Assembly: GCA_950106755.1 (NCBI GenBank)
Contig: OX467083.1
Location: 29,507,029 to 29,571,028, forward strand
Length of the DNA: 64,000 nucleotides
Source: Climacium dendroides
Taxonomy: Eukaryota; Streptophyta; Bryopsida; Hypnales; Climaciaceae
Direction: 5' to 3'
Shown here: positions 25,901-38,218 of the stretch, piece by piece
Layout of the letters: every line of letters begins with the position of its first letter
Numbering within the stretch: position 1 is the first letter of the stretch
Notes under the pieces: model-generated
Told to the model about the DNA's origin: nothing
What the model saw: only the letters and a program-made list of their open reading frames with translations
The model's database searches: none
Position numbers and translations under genes: made by a program

Positions 25901-27400
25901 AAAACATCCTTGTTTTTTGTATCCCCTTATCCAAGCTTTTCTTTATAGCCACATATTGTGCATCTTCAATTAATCTCATCAATCATTACAATCCCTAAGA
26001 TATAATCCCACACCTTCATTAAAATCATACATATATAATGAAGTAAATTTTTTTTAAATTAAAGGGATTGATATAGTTATCTTTTGAAATATGTTTTGTT
26101 ATCCAAGACCTCCTTTTCAATTAAGTAAGTTCAATAGATGTAATAGCTTTCAACTTGAATTTTAAGACTTTTTTTTGTTCAAAGTTTCCAATAAATTTAT
26201 CTTTGAGAGATAATTTGGGTTGAAGATGTATCTTAAAACTAGACAAGTTAAATGATTGTCGTGAATAATATAATACACATTTTCATTTAGTGTAAATTGC
26301 ATCAAATAATTCAATTTGATAAACCCTTCTTCACATCCTTAGAGAGCCATGGAATAAATTTACTAAAATCACATTCAATATATCTCTTGGCTTAAAATTC
26401 TCAATTCTTTTGTAACTTCTTAGGTATGCCAATCATATTAACATTCAAATTACAAGTAGAACCTTTCTTAGTACATGGTGTTCGGACTATGTACTAAGAG
26501 AGGTTTATGCATGTCAAAGAAGTGTAACGAATAGCCACCTAACAGATGTCAACTTCCAATACTACTTTTCAAAAAATATCCTTCAAATTGGGCCCACCTA
26601 CAAATTTCATTATTACAAGTTATGTACAAGAGGATATGTAGTAAGAGAGGTTCTGCTTATATTCTTAACACCCATATTTGTAATCTTAGAGTTAGTATTA
26701 CTCATGGGAAACTCCAATGTAAACTTGGTAAAATGAAGTGAATCACCATTGATATTGAATACAAAATCATTTTATTTCAGCTTCTTAGTTATAGGTTCTT
26801 TTAAATATTCATCGTCATCATCCATCAATATAATATCATCCTATGATAAAAGAGCAATGCTTACAATTGAGTTTTATGTGAATATATATATGATGGTGAG
26901 ATAGATTGTAAAAGCTTATGTAATGATTTATGGTATCCATATGCACTAAATTTATGGGCATTGGCCACATTAGAATAAAACAATTGGGCAACTATCACCC
27001 TCACCATTGTGTTACTTTATACAAGCATCACTATTTAGAGATATATCAAAAATTGTATGGTGAAAGCTTTTATGACAAGTGTACTAATCACAATACAAAA
27101 GGGTGATCTTCATGTAAAGGGTCAAATAACAAATAACCATCTCTATTGCAACCTATGAAAAACTTGTATTTTATAAATTTCATACCATTCATTTTCAACT
27201 TTTGAAATCCTTCAAAAGATTTGGCATATTCTAATATGACCTAATTTGAAGAGGCTCATCAAAGTGTGACAATTTAAAAAAAATCATTGAAGTTCAATAG
27301 TCAAAAGATAATTACCAAAGTGCAACAAACCAATAGTACCACCATATTTATATCATTAAAAACAAGTACAAATGAAACTAATAGACCTTGTTTCAAAACT
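22901..27400 (-). pseudogene. Faint decayed coding relic, unidentified
   Basis: On the minus strand several short segments read like protein but are broken by many stops and frame changes. Examples: 25982-25716 (88 codons with EDVINLLMLLLSKKDQFKSI), about 26845-26660 (acidic DDDDEYLKEPITKKLK) and about 27235-27090 (containing GCNRDGYLLFDPLHEDHPF). I do not recognise the family, and I cannot show that the pieces belong to one gene. It could be an old transposon or a dead host gene. This is a weak call. Confidence 0.25.
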
Positions 27401-28770
27401 TCTTGATAATAAGATATGCTTTTTTTTAATCTCAAATCCAAGCAATCTGTATAGATAGAGGATGGAGTTCAATCCCTTTAAGACCCAAAATTAATGGTTT
27501 TGAAATGAAAAATTGAATGAATCATATTGTAATAAAAATAATTCAGATGGGATCAAATTCTATATCACCAAAATTGATGAAGAATATTGTATGTGTTGGT
27601 CCTAAAACAAATAGATTAAACTAAAAAAACCTACATTGAACATACTCAAAATTGTTAAAAACTTAAGGCTTAGAGTAGAGATTCAAGTATTTTTCATGGA
27701 GTCAAGAAGCTCTAGATACAAGGAAGAATACAACCATTTTTTAAAAATTCTTGAAAAGAGACAAGGGTAAGATGGACTTTTCTAAATTAGCTTAGAGTCT
27801 TAGACATTCCTATTAGCCTATTAGAAAAATTGAGACTAGCATAGAGTTTATTCAAGAAGACAATATAAATAGGACTATTACTAAATGTATCCAATTAGAG
27901 CATTGCAATTACAAACAAAAGTATGTTTTTTCAACTTGGATAATGTGAATTTCCTCATTTTGGAAAATTTCATTCTTTAACACACATCGTATACTCTCGA
28001 CTTAAACTAACTTGGAATTATTTAAACAACAACATTCAAACATTATGTACTCCAATTTAGTTTTGCTCATACATATGATGCATCATATTACTACCATCAA
28101 GATAATGCATTCTTCACCAAATTCTCAACACTTTACACCCAACTTGAATATCAACTTAATTTGTGATGATCAATTAGGACTCACCACAATTTTTGAATAT
28201 AAAGGCTTTTCAACTATAACAATACTTCACCATACAAAAGAATACAATTAGAGTACATTTGCATTTTATATTTTGATTGGACTCACAAATTCAAACTAAC
28301 CAATTTGGTAAACATTTTTCATATTATACTCACTTAAGTTGGCAACATTTTCTTTCACCATAACTCAATTATACTTCCACTCTTAAAATAAACACATTCA
28401 ATCCCCATTAAAGACTATCTCTTGTGATTACAGAAACATATCTCTTGTGAAAGAACAAGACTCTGCCGGTGAGAAAAAACAAGAGCCGTTGATTAAAAGA
28501 CACTTCTTTCTGGAGAAAAAACTAAACTGTTGATTTAAAGAAGAAAGGAAATAATCCCTCCCGCCCTTGCCGTTGATTTGAAGTTTTAAAGGTGGAATCT
28601 TGTTGTCAATCTCAGCTTTGGGATGACATTGCACCTCTACTGTCAATCTGAGCAATGTTAGGGTTTTAGAATTGGGTTCAAGGTTATAGGGCTCCAAGCA
28701 TTTAAATATTAGTTGCAGCACTTAGGCATTAGACATCAAGCGCAACTTCTTCTCCTCATATGTTGTTCTT

Positions 28771-28870
28771 TTCTTTCATATGTTCTTTGATCTTTCATAT
28801 GTTCTTTGATTTTTCATATGTTCTTTGATCTTACGTATGTTCTTCTTTGATGTCTATGTTCTTTGATTTG
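28771..28870. repeat. Short tandem repeat of TTCATATGTTCTTTGAT
   Basis: About four to five imperfect units of roughly 20 bp (TTTCATATGTTCTTTGATCT), with decay at both ends. Confidence 0.8.
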
Positions 28871-28899
28871 CTTATAATCACTAGTTGGAGAGGTTGTAG

Positions 28900-29944
28900 A
28901 CAATGCGCAATAGAGAAGGTACAACAACATACTTCACGGTAGTCTTCAATTTGCTACTGTACTTTTCAAGTGATTGACTCATTCACTTCAATTTCTATAG
29001 AGTTCTTTATAGTGTGTTGTTCTTTGAAGTGCCTTGTGCTGTGATGTACAAAGTACTTCAAAGTTCATTGTGCTTTGAGGTGAGAGAGTTACGTCTCCTA
29101 CCTTGTATCTTCTATGTCTTAATTTCTATGGCTATGTGCATGTGGAGGACTTTTTTAGCTATGGATGTTGAACAAATGTTAATTTTTAGGGTTTGTAGGG
29201 TTGGAAGAAAAAGCTCCTACTACTCATTCTTGTAGTAGGCTATACATAAAATCCATGGGCTCCTATTGGATTTAGAGACAAATTAGTCGCCTTCTTTCAT
29301 TAAATCTTATTGCTACAATACCTTTGAGTTTTTTTCCTTTGCCATAGGCAAGAGGGTGTTGACATGTTGTCATCACCGTTTTTTATATTTGCATGTTTAG
29401 CAATGAAAGAATTATTGTACCCCATACACTTCAAATGAAAAAATTATTGTACCCCAGACATTTCAAATACTGTGTCTATATTCATTCTCTTCAGCGTCTA
29501 TTGATTATGTATTCTTCAATTATGTTTGGTATGTCAAAAATGGGACCTCCTTTGTTACAAACGTTTAAAGTTGTTGCACAAAGAAGCATACGGTCCCCTA
29601 TGGAAAACATTGAAGGCGCAACATGCCCTAATGTTGTACAAAGCACAAGGAAGAAAGCACTTCTAGTGAAGAAAGTTGTTCAGAAGAAATCTCCTCAAAA
29701 AACAATATTTGATCTTAGTATTACCATTTCTATAGGTAACTTTGACATCTCACTCGACTGTTTTTAAAAATGGAAGAATTTCTTGATAAAGAATGCATTT
29801 TTGGACTTTACTCAATCAAAAGAGGTGGGGCTCTTATGAAGCTCCATTTATATGTTTTTTTTTAATATTTTGGTACCTTCAACTATTGTTATCCTTAAAT
29901 AGATCATAACCTATTTCTCGGGAGGTGCACTCCCCCTTTTTTTG
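28900..29944. other. Intergenic DNA without clear gene
   Basis: A plus-strand open frame at 29393-29767 has basic, coding-like composition near its end (KKALLVKKVVQKKSPQK) but no recognisable domain, and I see no splice partners. Confidence 0.25.
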
Positions 29945-30435
29945 ATGCTCTAGGGGGTCACTTAGAGTGTCCATTAAAAACCATGTGTGAACAAAACTTT
30001 GGACCTCTATATACTTTTTGAATTTTAAATAAAATGAAAAAAATATGAATAGATTTTTTTACTTTGAAAGTTTATGTTTTGAATTATGGATATTTTTATT
30101 TGTTAATAATAATTAGTTACAAATTTTTGAAGTAAAAAGATACACTGTAGAACTAAAAAATAACTTTCACAATCCTATATTATATAAAAAAAAATTGTCT
30201 AAAAAATGAACAAAAAATTCTTTAAAATAACTCTCTATTGAAAGCTCATTTTGAGTTGAATATTGATACAATGGTCATCTAAATGTGTTCTCGAAAATAT
30301 TTGAGTTTGAAATTTTGGGAGTAGAAGTTTATAGTCATTAATAAACAATGCTCAAAATTTGAAGTTAAAATTATAGTTTATTAAAAACCATTTGTTCACT
30401 TGTGGTTTGTTGTAGTAGAACTAAGTGGGACACTA
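29945..30435. repeat. Diverged relative of the hAT-like element at 12132
   Basis: The interior shares long blocks with 12220-12500, such as TTATGTTTTGAATTATGGAT and ATAACTTTCACA, and ACACT-containing near-inverted ends flank it. A target duplication was not found, so boundaries are approximate. Confidence 0.6.
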
Positions 30436-31960
30436 TGTTCTTAGTATAATGCTTTATAATACTAGTCTCCATACTTTCATTGGCATGCTAGGCTACAACA
30501 TCAAAGGCAAAGCTGAAAATCACTTCAATTGTGTACAACGGAATGTCATTGCTAAGCAGCTTGAAGAAGGTATTGAGGAGTATGTGAAATATCGTACTCC
30601 TTTTGCCAAAAATCAAGTCATTCTTATTCAGAAGAATCTCATTGAGAGGGTTGTTACATTTTGTAGGTTCAAGATTAAGAAACAACTAGGCATTACTCTT
30701 CCTAGCATACTCTTGCCCATATTACAATTTGATTAGTATATTCCATCAACTTCATGGGGACTACCTATTCATCAAGGTAGTATGGAATATACTCAAGCCG
30801 CTGTATTCTAAAAATGTATAATCCAGCTTGATACTATCACCATGGATGATATCATTCAAATTTTTTTGAGCACACAAATCTAGGTTCTCATTTTGTTGAT
30901 TTAGGATGGCAAAGGCTAGTTGTAGTTTTAGATGAGGCTCAAGAAGGCACATTGCTTGACTACATATGTGGTTCCAAGTAATGACTTGCCTTTGAATTTT
31001 GGACTACTACAATACTTTGATATTTTTGACTTACTTTATATTTTGTTTTCTATATTACTTTTTTATAAATTCTTCTATTTTGACAAATTATATTATTGGT
31101 GATCCACGACAATAGCTTGATGGTGTCATTGTACTTGAGGACACTTAGGATGCAACTCATCACAACCAAACGTGGACAAGGCTAGTGGTGCAACTTGTGT
31201 ATACACTACCAATGATATTATGTTAATTTTGGTTGTATTTAATGATTGTGACAATTTTAATAGTTTCATAGTGTAGTATTCACACTTTGAACTTCTTCGG
31301 TGTTTTGTACAATTTTCCTTCAAGACTTGGGTCATTGACTTTCTTCAACATGCACTACTTTTACTGTACTTTGGTTGTTGTGCTATTTTTTTGTAATGAA
31401 TAGAAGTTTCTACAATTTCAATTCACAATTTCCATTTCATCTCTAATCATAAATATTTTCTTCAGTTATGCTGGATTGTTTATGATTATGTGCTATTTGC
31501 ATTTGTTGAGGGCCAATGAGGGCTTGCTATGTGTACTCCCATTAATTGAATTCAATTTTAATTGACTCAAAATATGTTCCTCACTATGCATTCAAAAGAC
31601 AGCCTACCACACAAACTAAAGCTTGCATGCAAATGCATTTTTAATTTGGAACACAATCAAATTTCCACTTGGACTTGTGTAATACAAGCATACACACTAC
31701 TTCTCACAAGAACTCCACATATTACAATTTCCAATTTGCACATGGTTCAACTACACACTAATTCCAATTAGGCTTGAAATTGTCTTATATTAATCAAAAT
31801 GGTGAGCATATTACCATATACACAACTATATAGTTTGCTTGATAACTAGCTCATCTTCTCACGACATCTTCACCAACTTACACACCTACACAAGTTCCCC
31901 TTCTGATTGCATTCAAATACAACTTTGTATCCCCAAATACACCTTCTATAGTTTTTTTTG
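30436..31960. other. Intergenic DNA with isolated open frames
   Basis: The plus frame ending at 30736 has a coding-like stretch (AKQLEEGIEEYVKYRTPFAK) but no recognised family. Nothing else is identifiable. Confidence 0.25.
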
Positions 31961-31964
31961 TTCC

Positions 31965-33265
31965 TAGTTTGATAAGATTATAAGGCTTTGAATCCTTTTA
32001 ACTTAAAGTTTTAAAAAAAAAACTTGTAATTTTCATTCTTTAAAAAATTGGTAAGTCAAAGTAAGTATAAAATAGGAAAAAATCCTCAATTGTTGATAAT
32101 TCTGAGATGGAATTAAAATACACTCATTTCAACAATGAGATTGTTTTAGAAAACAAACTAAACTATGAGCATTTTTTTTTAAATTGTTAAAAATGAGTTC
32201 AAGAATGGATCCAATACATTGTTTTCTTAAGAATTTGTTAAGATTGCACATGAAATAGGATGCTTTATAACTTTCACATTACTTATCCAAATGGAATGAA
32301 TCAAATCTTTCCATATACACAAAATATAATTTATAAAAAATAAATTAAAAAAATTCCAAGTTGTTTGTTTGTTTCAGTTTGTTGCTTGTTGTTGCCTATT
32401 TTGAGCTTATTGTGGCATAATTTTTGCTCTTGAGCACTGATTGAAATAAAAATTACATTCCAATACTGTTGATCATTTTTCCTATTTTGGAAAAAATTTC
32501 AAAAAATCTTGCTAAAAATTGAGATTATAAATACCTATTCAAATCTTCAAGAATCTTCCAATGGGACTTTTGGAACTTTAGAGGTTAAACTCTCTTATCA
32601 TGGAGTTACTCATCTTTCTTCTTGAAGATGTTTTGGAATCCTAGGTGAACAAGTCTCTTTATTGATGCCAACCTATAATTATTTTTCCCTCTTTTAACCT
32701 TGAAGGCCCATTGTCCTTTTAGAAGACAATGGATTTTGTGTAGATTCCTGTGGTCTTAATTTTTGTCATGTATTTTTTTGAGTTATTTTTGAAGATAGGA
32801 AAACACATCAGCTTCTAGTTATATAATTTTCATTTCAATCAGTCCATGGGAACAAAATTTATGCCATTCTAAGTTCAAAATGGGGGTTGTCTAGCAACAA
32901 AAAAAATCACAAAAAACCAAAATAAAATTTTAAAATTTTTGTTTTCCATATAATGTCTTTTTTTCTGTATAAAAATATTTGATTCATTCTATTTTGACTA
33001 GCAATGAAAAAGTTATAGACAATCTTGTTTTGTGAGCAATCTAAGCTAAGCATCTTTAAAAAAAAGTAACTTGTAGGATTCATTTTTTAATGCAATTTTC
33101 ACAATTCTTAAAAAGAGAAGTTGTCAAGGTTAGTTTACTTGCTAAAACAATCTCACTGTTGGGTTATAGTGTTTCAATTCCATCTTAGAGCTATTACCAA
33201 TTTAGTTTAACTTTCAATCTTGTACCTACTTCTACTTAAAAACAATTTTTGTAAGAATGAAAACT
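31965..33265. repeat. Large inverted repeat of family B copies
   Basis: Copy 31965-32600 (plus) and copy 32690-33265 (minus) face each other around a centre near 32640. Shared blocks include GAGATGGAATTAAAATACAC with its inverse near 33170-33190, and TTGAAATAAAAATTACATTC with its inverse near 32830. The transcript of either strand could fold into a long imperfect hairpin. Confidence 0.7.
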
Positions 33266-33299
33266 AAGTCTTTTTTAAAATTTTCACTTTTTTGTTCCC

Positions 33300-34541
33300 C
33301 TTGAACTTTCGATTCAATTTTTCAACATGAAAATCTTCTTAATTCAATATTGGTCAAGACGAGTCACAAGTTGTGTCCTCAAGAAGTAATTACACTATTT
33401 CAGTGACGTTGGTTGGACCAAAAAGTGTCGTAACAACATGCATGGCTTCCTTCTCAAAAACTCCTCATTTCTCATTGGTTGCTTTTGAAAAGCCGAGGTC
33501 ATTTTGGTCATGGAAATGTTCATTCGAGGCCATTTTTATGCCGGAATATGGCAATGGGACCGAACGCTTAGACCCTGCTCACGTGAAGTGCCGTCAGAAG
33601 CCGCCCATGCTCCTCAGTAACAGTAAAAATACAGCCACAACCATAAAGTATCAGTACACATACATATATACATACACACCGTATCCCTACAGAGTACCGT
33701 ACAATACAGAAGTCTCCGCTGCAAATATATGCCCCTGGCTCCAGAGCATAACTTAGTTTATGCTCTGCATTCAAAGCTCATGAGCCCGGCCTGCTGCATC
33801 AGCAGCTGCGACATGTTTGTCGTTGTCTTCGTCGTGGTCAATCTCTTCAAGTTCGCCTAACTTAGCTCCTCCCCAACATTCCTCTCCACAAGCTCTGCAT
33901 TTCATTTAGCTTTGCATTTCATTAGCTTTGCATTTCATAAGCAAAAGCTTTGGAGGTCCTCGATCACGCTTGGGGTGCGAAGTGGCTACTCCTATTCACA
34001 GGGGGCGACAGTCCCTTTGCTTTGCTTTAATTTGGTGGGTGGGTTTTGGGTGGGTTTGGGGTGGGTGGCGGGGAGCAACAAACGAGGCGGGTAAATTACG
34101 TAACGCGGTGATGTAGACAGGAGCATGCACGAGAGATTGCATTATATCGAGAGCTAGAGGGTCGAATTAGTGCATTCGTACGTTTCGAGTTGCCGAAATT
34201 AGGGTGGCTGCCTTCTGTATGTTTGTTACAGGTGCGCATTTGACTCTTTGGATGACGTGCGGATTCAATCGAACGAGAGCCTTTGGCAGGAAATGAGATT
34301 CGTGTTGGTACGAAATCCAACCGGGACGAGTGCGTTGGAGTAACATTGTGTGATTTGCCCAAATTGGTGGAAACAGAGGAGACACGGCGGTGTTTGTACG
34401 GTATTTTTTCTCCCAACAAATTGAAACTAATCGATCACTGTCTTCAAGTATGTCTTTAGTTGATTCGCCCCATTGAATTGAAGTCTGTATGATATTTACA
34501 TATTTTTTGTTTTGTTTTGTTTTGAGTGTTGTGCTTTCCAG
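33300..34541 (+). promoter_or_regulatory. Upstream region of the carboxylesterase gene
   Basis: The base composition rises in GC from about 33.4 kb. The stretch contains three near-copies of TTTCATTAGCTTTGCA at about 33897-33945 and, next to the ATG, a TTTTG-rich tract ending in CAG that looks like a splice acceptor. A transcription start and leader exon probably lie here, but I cannot place a TATA box with confidence. Several overlapping open frames at 34.1-34.5 kb on the minus strand look like shadows. Confidence 0.35.
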
Positions 34542-37360
34542 ATGGCTTCCGTGTGGCAACTACGCATAATCTCGGAATTGTTGGTGAGAGCCAACAGAAT
34601 GACGAGACGGAAGGATGGTACAATGAATCGTTGGCTGTCGGACTCCTTTGAATTGAAGGTGCCTGCAAATGCGAAACCAGAGCATGGAGTGTCCACAATT
34701 GATGTCACATTTGACGAAGAAGCCGGAGTCTGGGCGCGGTTGTTTATTCCAACGCAGGTTTATTATAGCGAACTCGTCCCTAATTACTATTCCGCTCATG
34801 TGCTTTGAATGGGCTGTGCAACCGATCCACCACTCTAGAAGCTTTATAATGCTATCAAATGATAGCTTCTGTAGGCGTCGCAAACTCCATAGAGGATATT
34901 ATATACAGTATATGCGTCGTTTCAAGCATTTTTCACCAACTTGGTAGGAGTACGTGTGATTTGGGGGAGATGAGTGAAGCTCTGGAGTGATATTCGATCT
35001 TTGGGTAGAAGAGCCAAAACTTTTGAGACCAAGTTTCAGTCCCTGTGTTAGAGTTTCATATGCAATTTCAAAGTGGGGAGGTTGTAGACCTTAATTGAAG
35101 GGACAACTCTATTTCTATTCAAAGATATCAGTAGCCATAGACGTGTAGTCAAGTCACGCTTACACTTAACTTGCAAGCTAATTCAAGGTCGATGGAGTAT
35201 ATTGAAAGAGAGAGAGTTGTTGGTAACAGGAGTCGGGTATACAGCATCTCCCGAACACTTTTAGTATTTTAAGCAGTAGTCTTGACCAGGTTTGGTACCC
35301 AGCAAAGAGTTGTAAACTTCGAGCAAGTGTCTCAAGTGGTCTTGTGTAAGCTTAGTCAGCAGTGTATTATATTATCATTGATTTTATGGAGTTGGCGATG
35401 GCAGGAGATGGAGGTGACTCCGTTGCAAGTGGCATCCGACGGGACGCAAACGGAGTTCAACAAGAAACTGCCCATCATGATCTACTACCATGGTGGCGGA
35501 TTTGCTGTTTTGTGCCCCGATCTGTTCTATTATGATAGATTTTGTCGGCGCTTGGCTAAGAGCTGTAGCGCAGTTATAATTTCAGTGCATTACAGGTGAG
35601 TTTGAATTGGCCTAACCACTTCCATTGTAGGTTTCAGTGAACTGCTAACTCCTTTCAGAGTATTGTACAGTACACTAGATTTTCTTTATAGTTTTGGGGA
35701 TCATGACCCCGTTTGAATTATATATATTTTTTTCACAATATGATCAATCAAAGTGGTCGTTTCATAACCATGAATCCCTGTTAAGTTTATGAATCCGTCT
35801 TTTGAGTTTGGAAGCTGCGTAATGAGTTTCATTGCCTCCAACACATGATATGAAATGACAAGAGTAGTAACAGCAATATTGTTATGACAGGCGAGCACCA
35901 GAGCATAAATTCCCCGTGGCATACGACGACTCGTACAAAGCGCTGGAATGGCTTCAGTCTGAGGATTCAACCGCAAGCCTTCCCCCAAACGTGGATTTCT
36001 CAAGGGTGTTTCTCAGTGGAGACAGTGCAGGTCAGCATGTAATTTTTTCATTTTCGTTTCTTGCTGGGGGGACTTCAAGAATTTTTGGTTGAGGCTACGC
36101 TACCAATTCCATCAAATTTCGTAATGATATTTTGGTTATTTTGGTAGCTCTAAGACAATTCTTTGTTGTTTTCCATCAAATTTTCATTGAAATCCAGGCC
36201 AAGTAATTGCATTTTCTTCTTGAAGTTTCGCATAGACTGGCTTGTAGCTAGCTAGGTCCCAAAATTTTGTCACAATTCTGGTGATATTTAATTTAGTCCA
36301 AAATGGAAATTAAAAAACTGGTGCAGGTGGCAACATTGCACACCACGTGGCGCTTCGAGCATCAGGCCAGGACTTGGGTCGAGTGCGCCTCAAGGGGCTG
36401 GTGTTGATCCAGGCTTTCTTTGGTGGGGAGGAGCGAACGCCAGCCGAGCTTCGGCTCAAGAATGTGCCCATTGTGTCGGTGGAAAACTTGGATTGGCACT
36501 GGAAGGCCTTCTTGCCGGAAGGCTCCAACCGAGACCACCCGGCTTGTCATATCTTCGGCCCAAACTCACCAGACTTGTCTCCAGTGGCATTCCCGCCTGT
36601 GCTCAACATTATTGGAGGACTTGACCTTTTGCAAGACTGGGAGGTGATGCGCTTCTCTTCTCCAAATCTCTAGCGTTAAATGTCAGCTTGAAATTCATGC
36701 TTTGGTTGATTTTATTATTAGAATGTCGATGTTTTTATCGATCTGCCTGTACCTTCATTCAATCGAGTCATGAATTCCCTTTTGCCCCAAGAAACCCCAA
36801 GTGCAGAAGCCAAAACATTAGAAAGTTCATTTTGGAGATATAATTATGTTTAACGTGCAAAACGCATTTCGATTTTTATTTTTCCTTCTTTCCGTTGATC
36901 CATTTTAGATACCTTCCTTGGAACTTTTGTGAATTATTTATTTCAAACTCCTGTAGACATGGAAGTTGGCCACTTGGGGCTATTGCAAATTGGATGGCAA
37001 TCAGTATGAAAATAGTATAGACTAAAAATTATCGGTTAACATGCTTTGAATTTCACAAATTCACAAGTTCAGATAATTCAAAAATTAGTGCGAGTTAGTG
37101 AAATGGAAATGAACTTGGGTAGTGAAATCGGTAGCATGCGGGATCTTAGAGTAATGACACCTCGTGCCTGGTTAGGAAATTCACTCCCCTGAAACACTGG
37201 TGCATTGCAGTTCCGATATTCGGAGGGAATGAAGAAAGCAGGAAAGGAGATTCAGACAATTTTCTACGAGGAGGGTGTCCATACGTTCGCTCTTCTGAAT
37301 CAGGCTAAATTTGCAGTTCAGATGTATGTAGACATTGCGACCTTCATCAATGGCCACTAG
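34542..37360 (+). CDS. Carboxylesterase (CXE family, CXE18-like), five exons, 337 aa
   Basis: Predicted serine hydrolase of the plant CXE / hormone-sensitive-lipase type, cleaving small carboxylic esters; the natural substrate cannot be read from sequence. Exons: 34542-34757, 35405-35595, 35891-36030, 36327-36643, 37211-37360. All introns are GT-AG and the joined frame is 1014 nt. Oxyanion motif HGGGF lies at residues 101-105, the nucleophile Ser181 in GDSAGG, the acid Asp282 in GGLDLLQDW, and His312 in GVHTF, so the triad is intact. It is not the GID1 gibberellin receptor, which has HGGSF and lacks the catalytic His. An N-terminal KDGTMNR and a WARLFIP block match the CXE18-like subgroup as I remember it. 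The length is normal for the family. No signal peptide is evident, so cytosolic location is likely. The ATG directly follows a pyrimidine-rich stretch ending in CAG, so a 5'-UTR intron is possible. The 3' end is tandemly duplicated at the stop codon. Confidence 0.9.
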
Positions 37361-37445
37361 TCCATGCTATCTGAATCAGGCTAAAGTTGCAGTTCAGATG
37401 TATATAGACATTGCGACCTTCATCAATGGCCACTAGTCCATGCTA
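37294..37445 (+). repeat. 76-bp tandem duplication over the carboxylesterase stop codon
   Basis: Two head-to-tail copies, 37294-37369 and 37370-37445, differ at two positions. Copy 1 carries the last coding residues and the TAG at 37358-37360. Copy 2 lies wholly behind that stop, so the protein is unchanged but the 3' UTR gains a second copy of the C-terminal coding segment. The near identity suggests a recent event. Confidence 0.92.
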
Positions 37446-38218
37446 TCTGAATATGGTCAGAAGTGATCATAAATATTCCACATGCAAAGAGTGAAATTCA
37501 AACTTTGCTGCTGTGCATACTTTAGTAGATATTCCTGCAAGACCATTGGAATATCAAACGACGGGCGATAGATTCACTTATCGCAACAGAACGATTGGTT
37601 ACACAACTATATATCTATTGGAAAGGATTTCATTCTTGCACAAGAGAATGAAAACAAGGAATCTATCAACTTGGATGGCCTGTATCTGTAGTTGAGCAAT
37701 GTACAGGTACGAAGATGACAGGGCAAGTCAACCTTGCAGTCGTTTCTATAGTTGATTAAGATGCTCAAGAATAAGAAATGGAGCCTCTGCACGAGCAACA
37801 GACAATGTTAATATCCTGAGAATCTAGTGATCCTCTATTAACAGTGTTTCTTAAATGTCCACGAGTCGTTCATCGTGCAGAAAGACCATGTGCTGCATCT
37901 ATTGCTGTGTCTGGACCTTTAAATTGGGAGGATCTAACCTGCCATTTTGCAATGCAACTGTGAGCTCTTCAGTAAATTGTGTCTCTAAAATGCAGTGCAC
38001 ATTGTAAAGGGAAACCCACCTTGCAATTCCTGCAGGTTTGTTACCAAATTGGGCACAAGGTGGTTTTTTTCCCACCTCAAATTACTAGACCCCTAGTTGA
38101 GTTTAGGAAAGCAATTCAGAAATTGGCTTCTGAGAGCCAGATTTGGCACTCTCTAAAAGTTTACAAACTAGATTCTAACGGTCCATTCTACTCAAATAAC
38201 TACTTGTAAACTTCAGTC
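37446..38218. other. Intergenic spacer between convergent genes
   Basis: This should hold the 3' UTRs of both genes. Short open frames here (for example 37979-38209 plus) have no recognisable domain. I see no further gene. Confidence 0.5.

Noticed and set aside
33373..33756. Protein-coding gene in the 127-codon plus frame at 33.4-33.8 kb
   Set aside because: The composition is not protein-like (TYIYTYTPYPYR from a simple CATA repeat) and there is no domain; more likely promoter DNA.
34542..37360. GID1 gibberellin receptor
   Set aside because: The oxyanion motif is HGGGF rather than HGGSF, the nucleophile motif is GDSAG, and the catalytic His is present; this is an active-type carboxylesterase.
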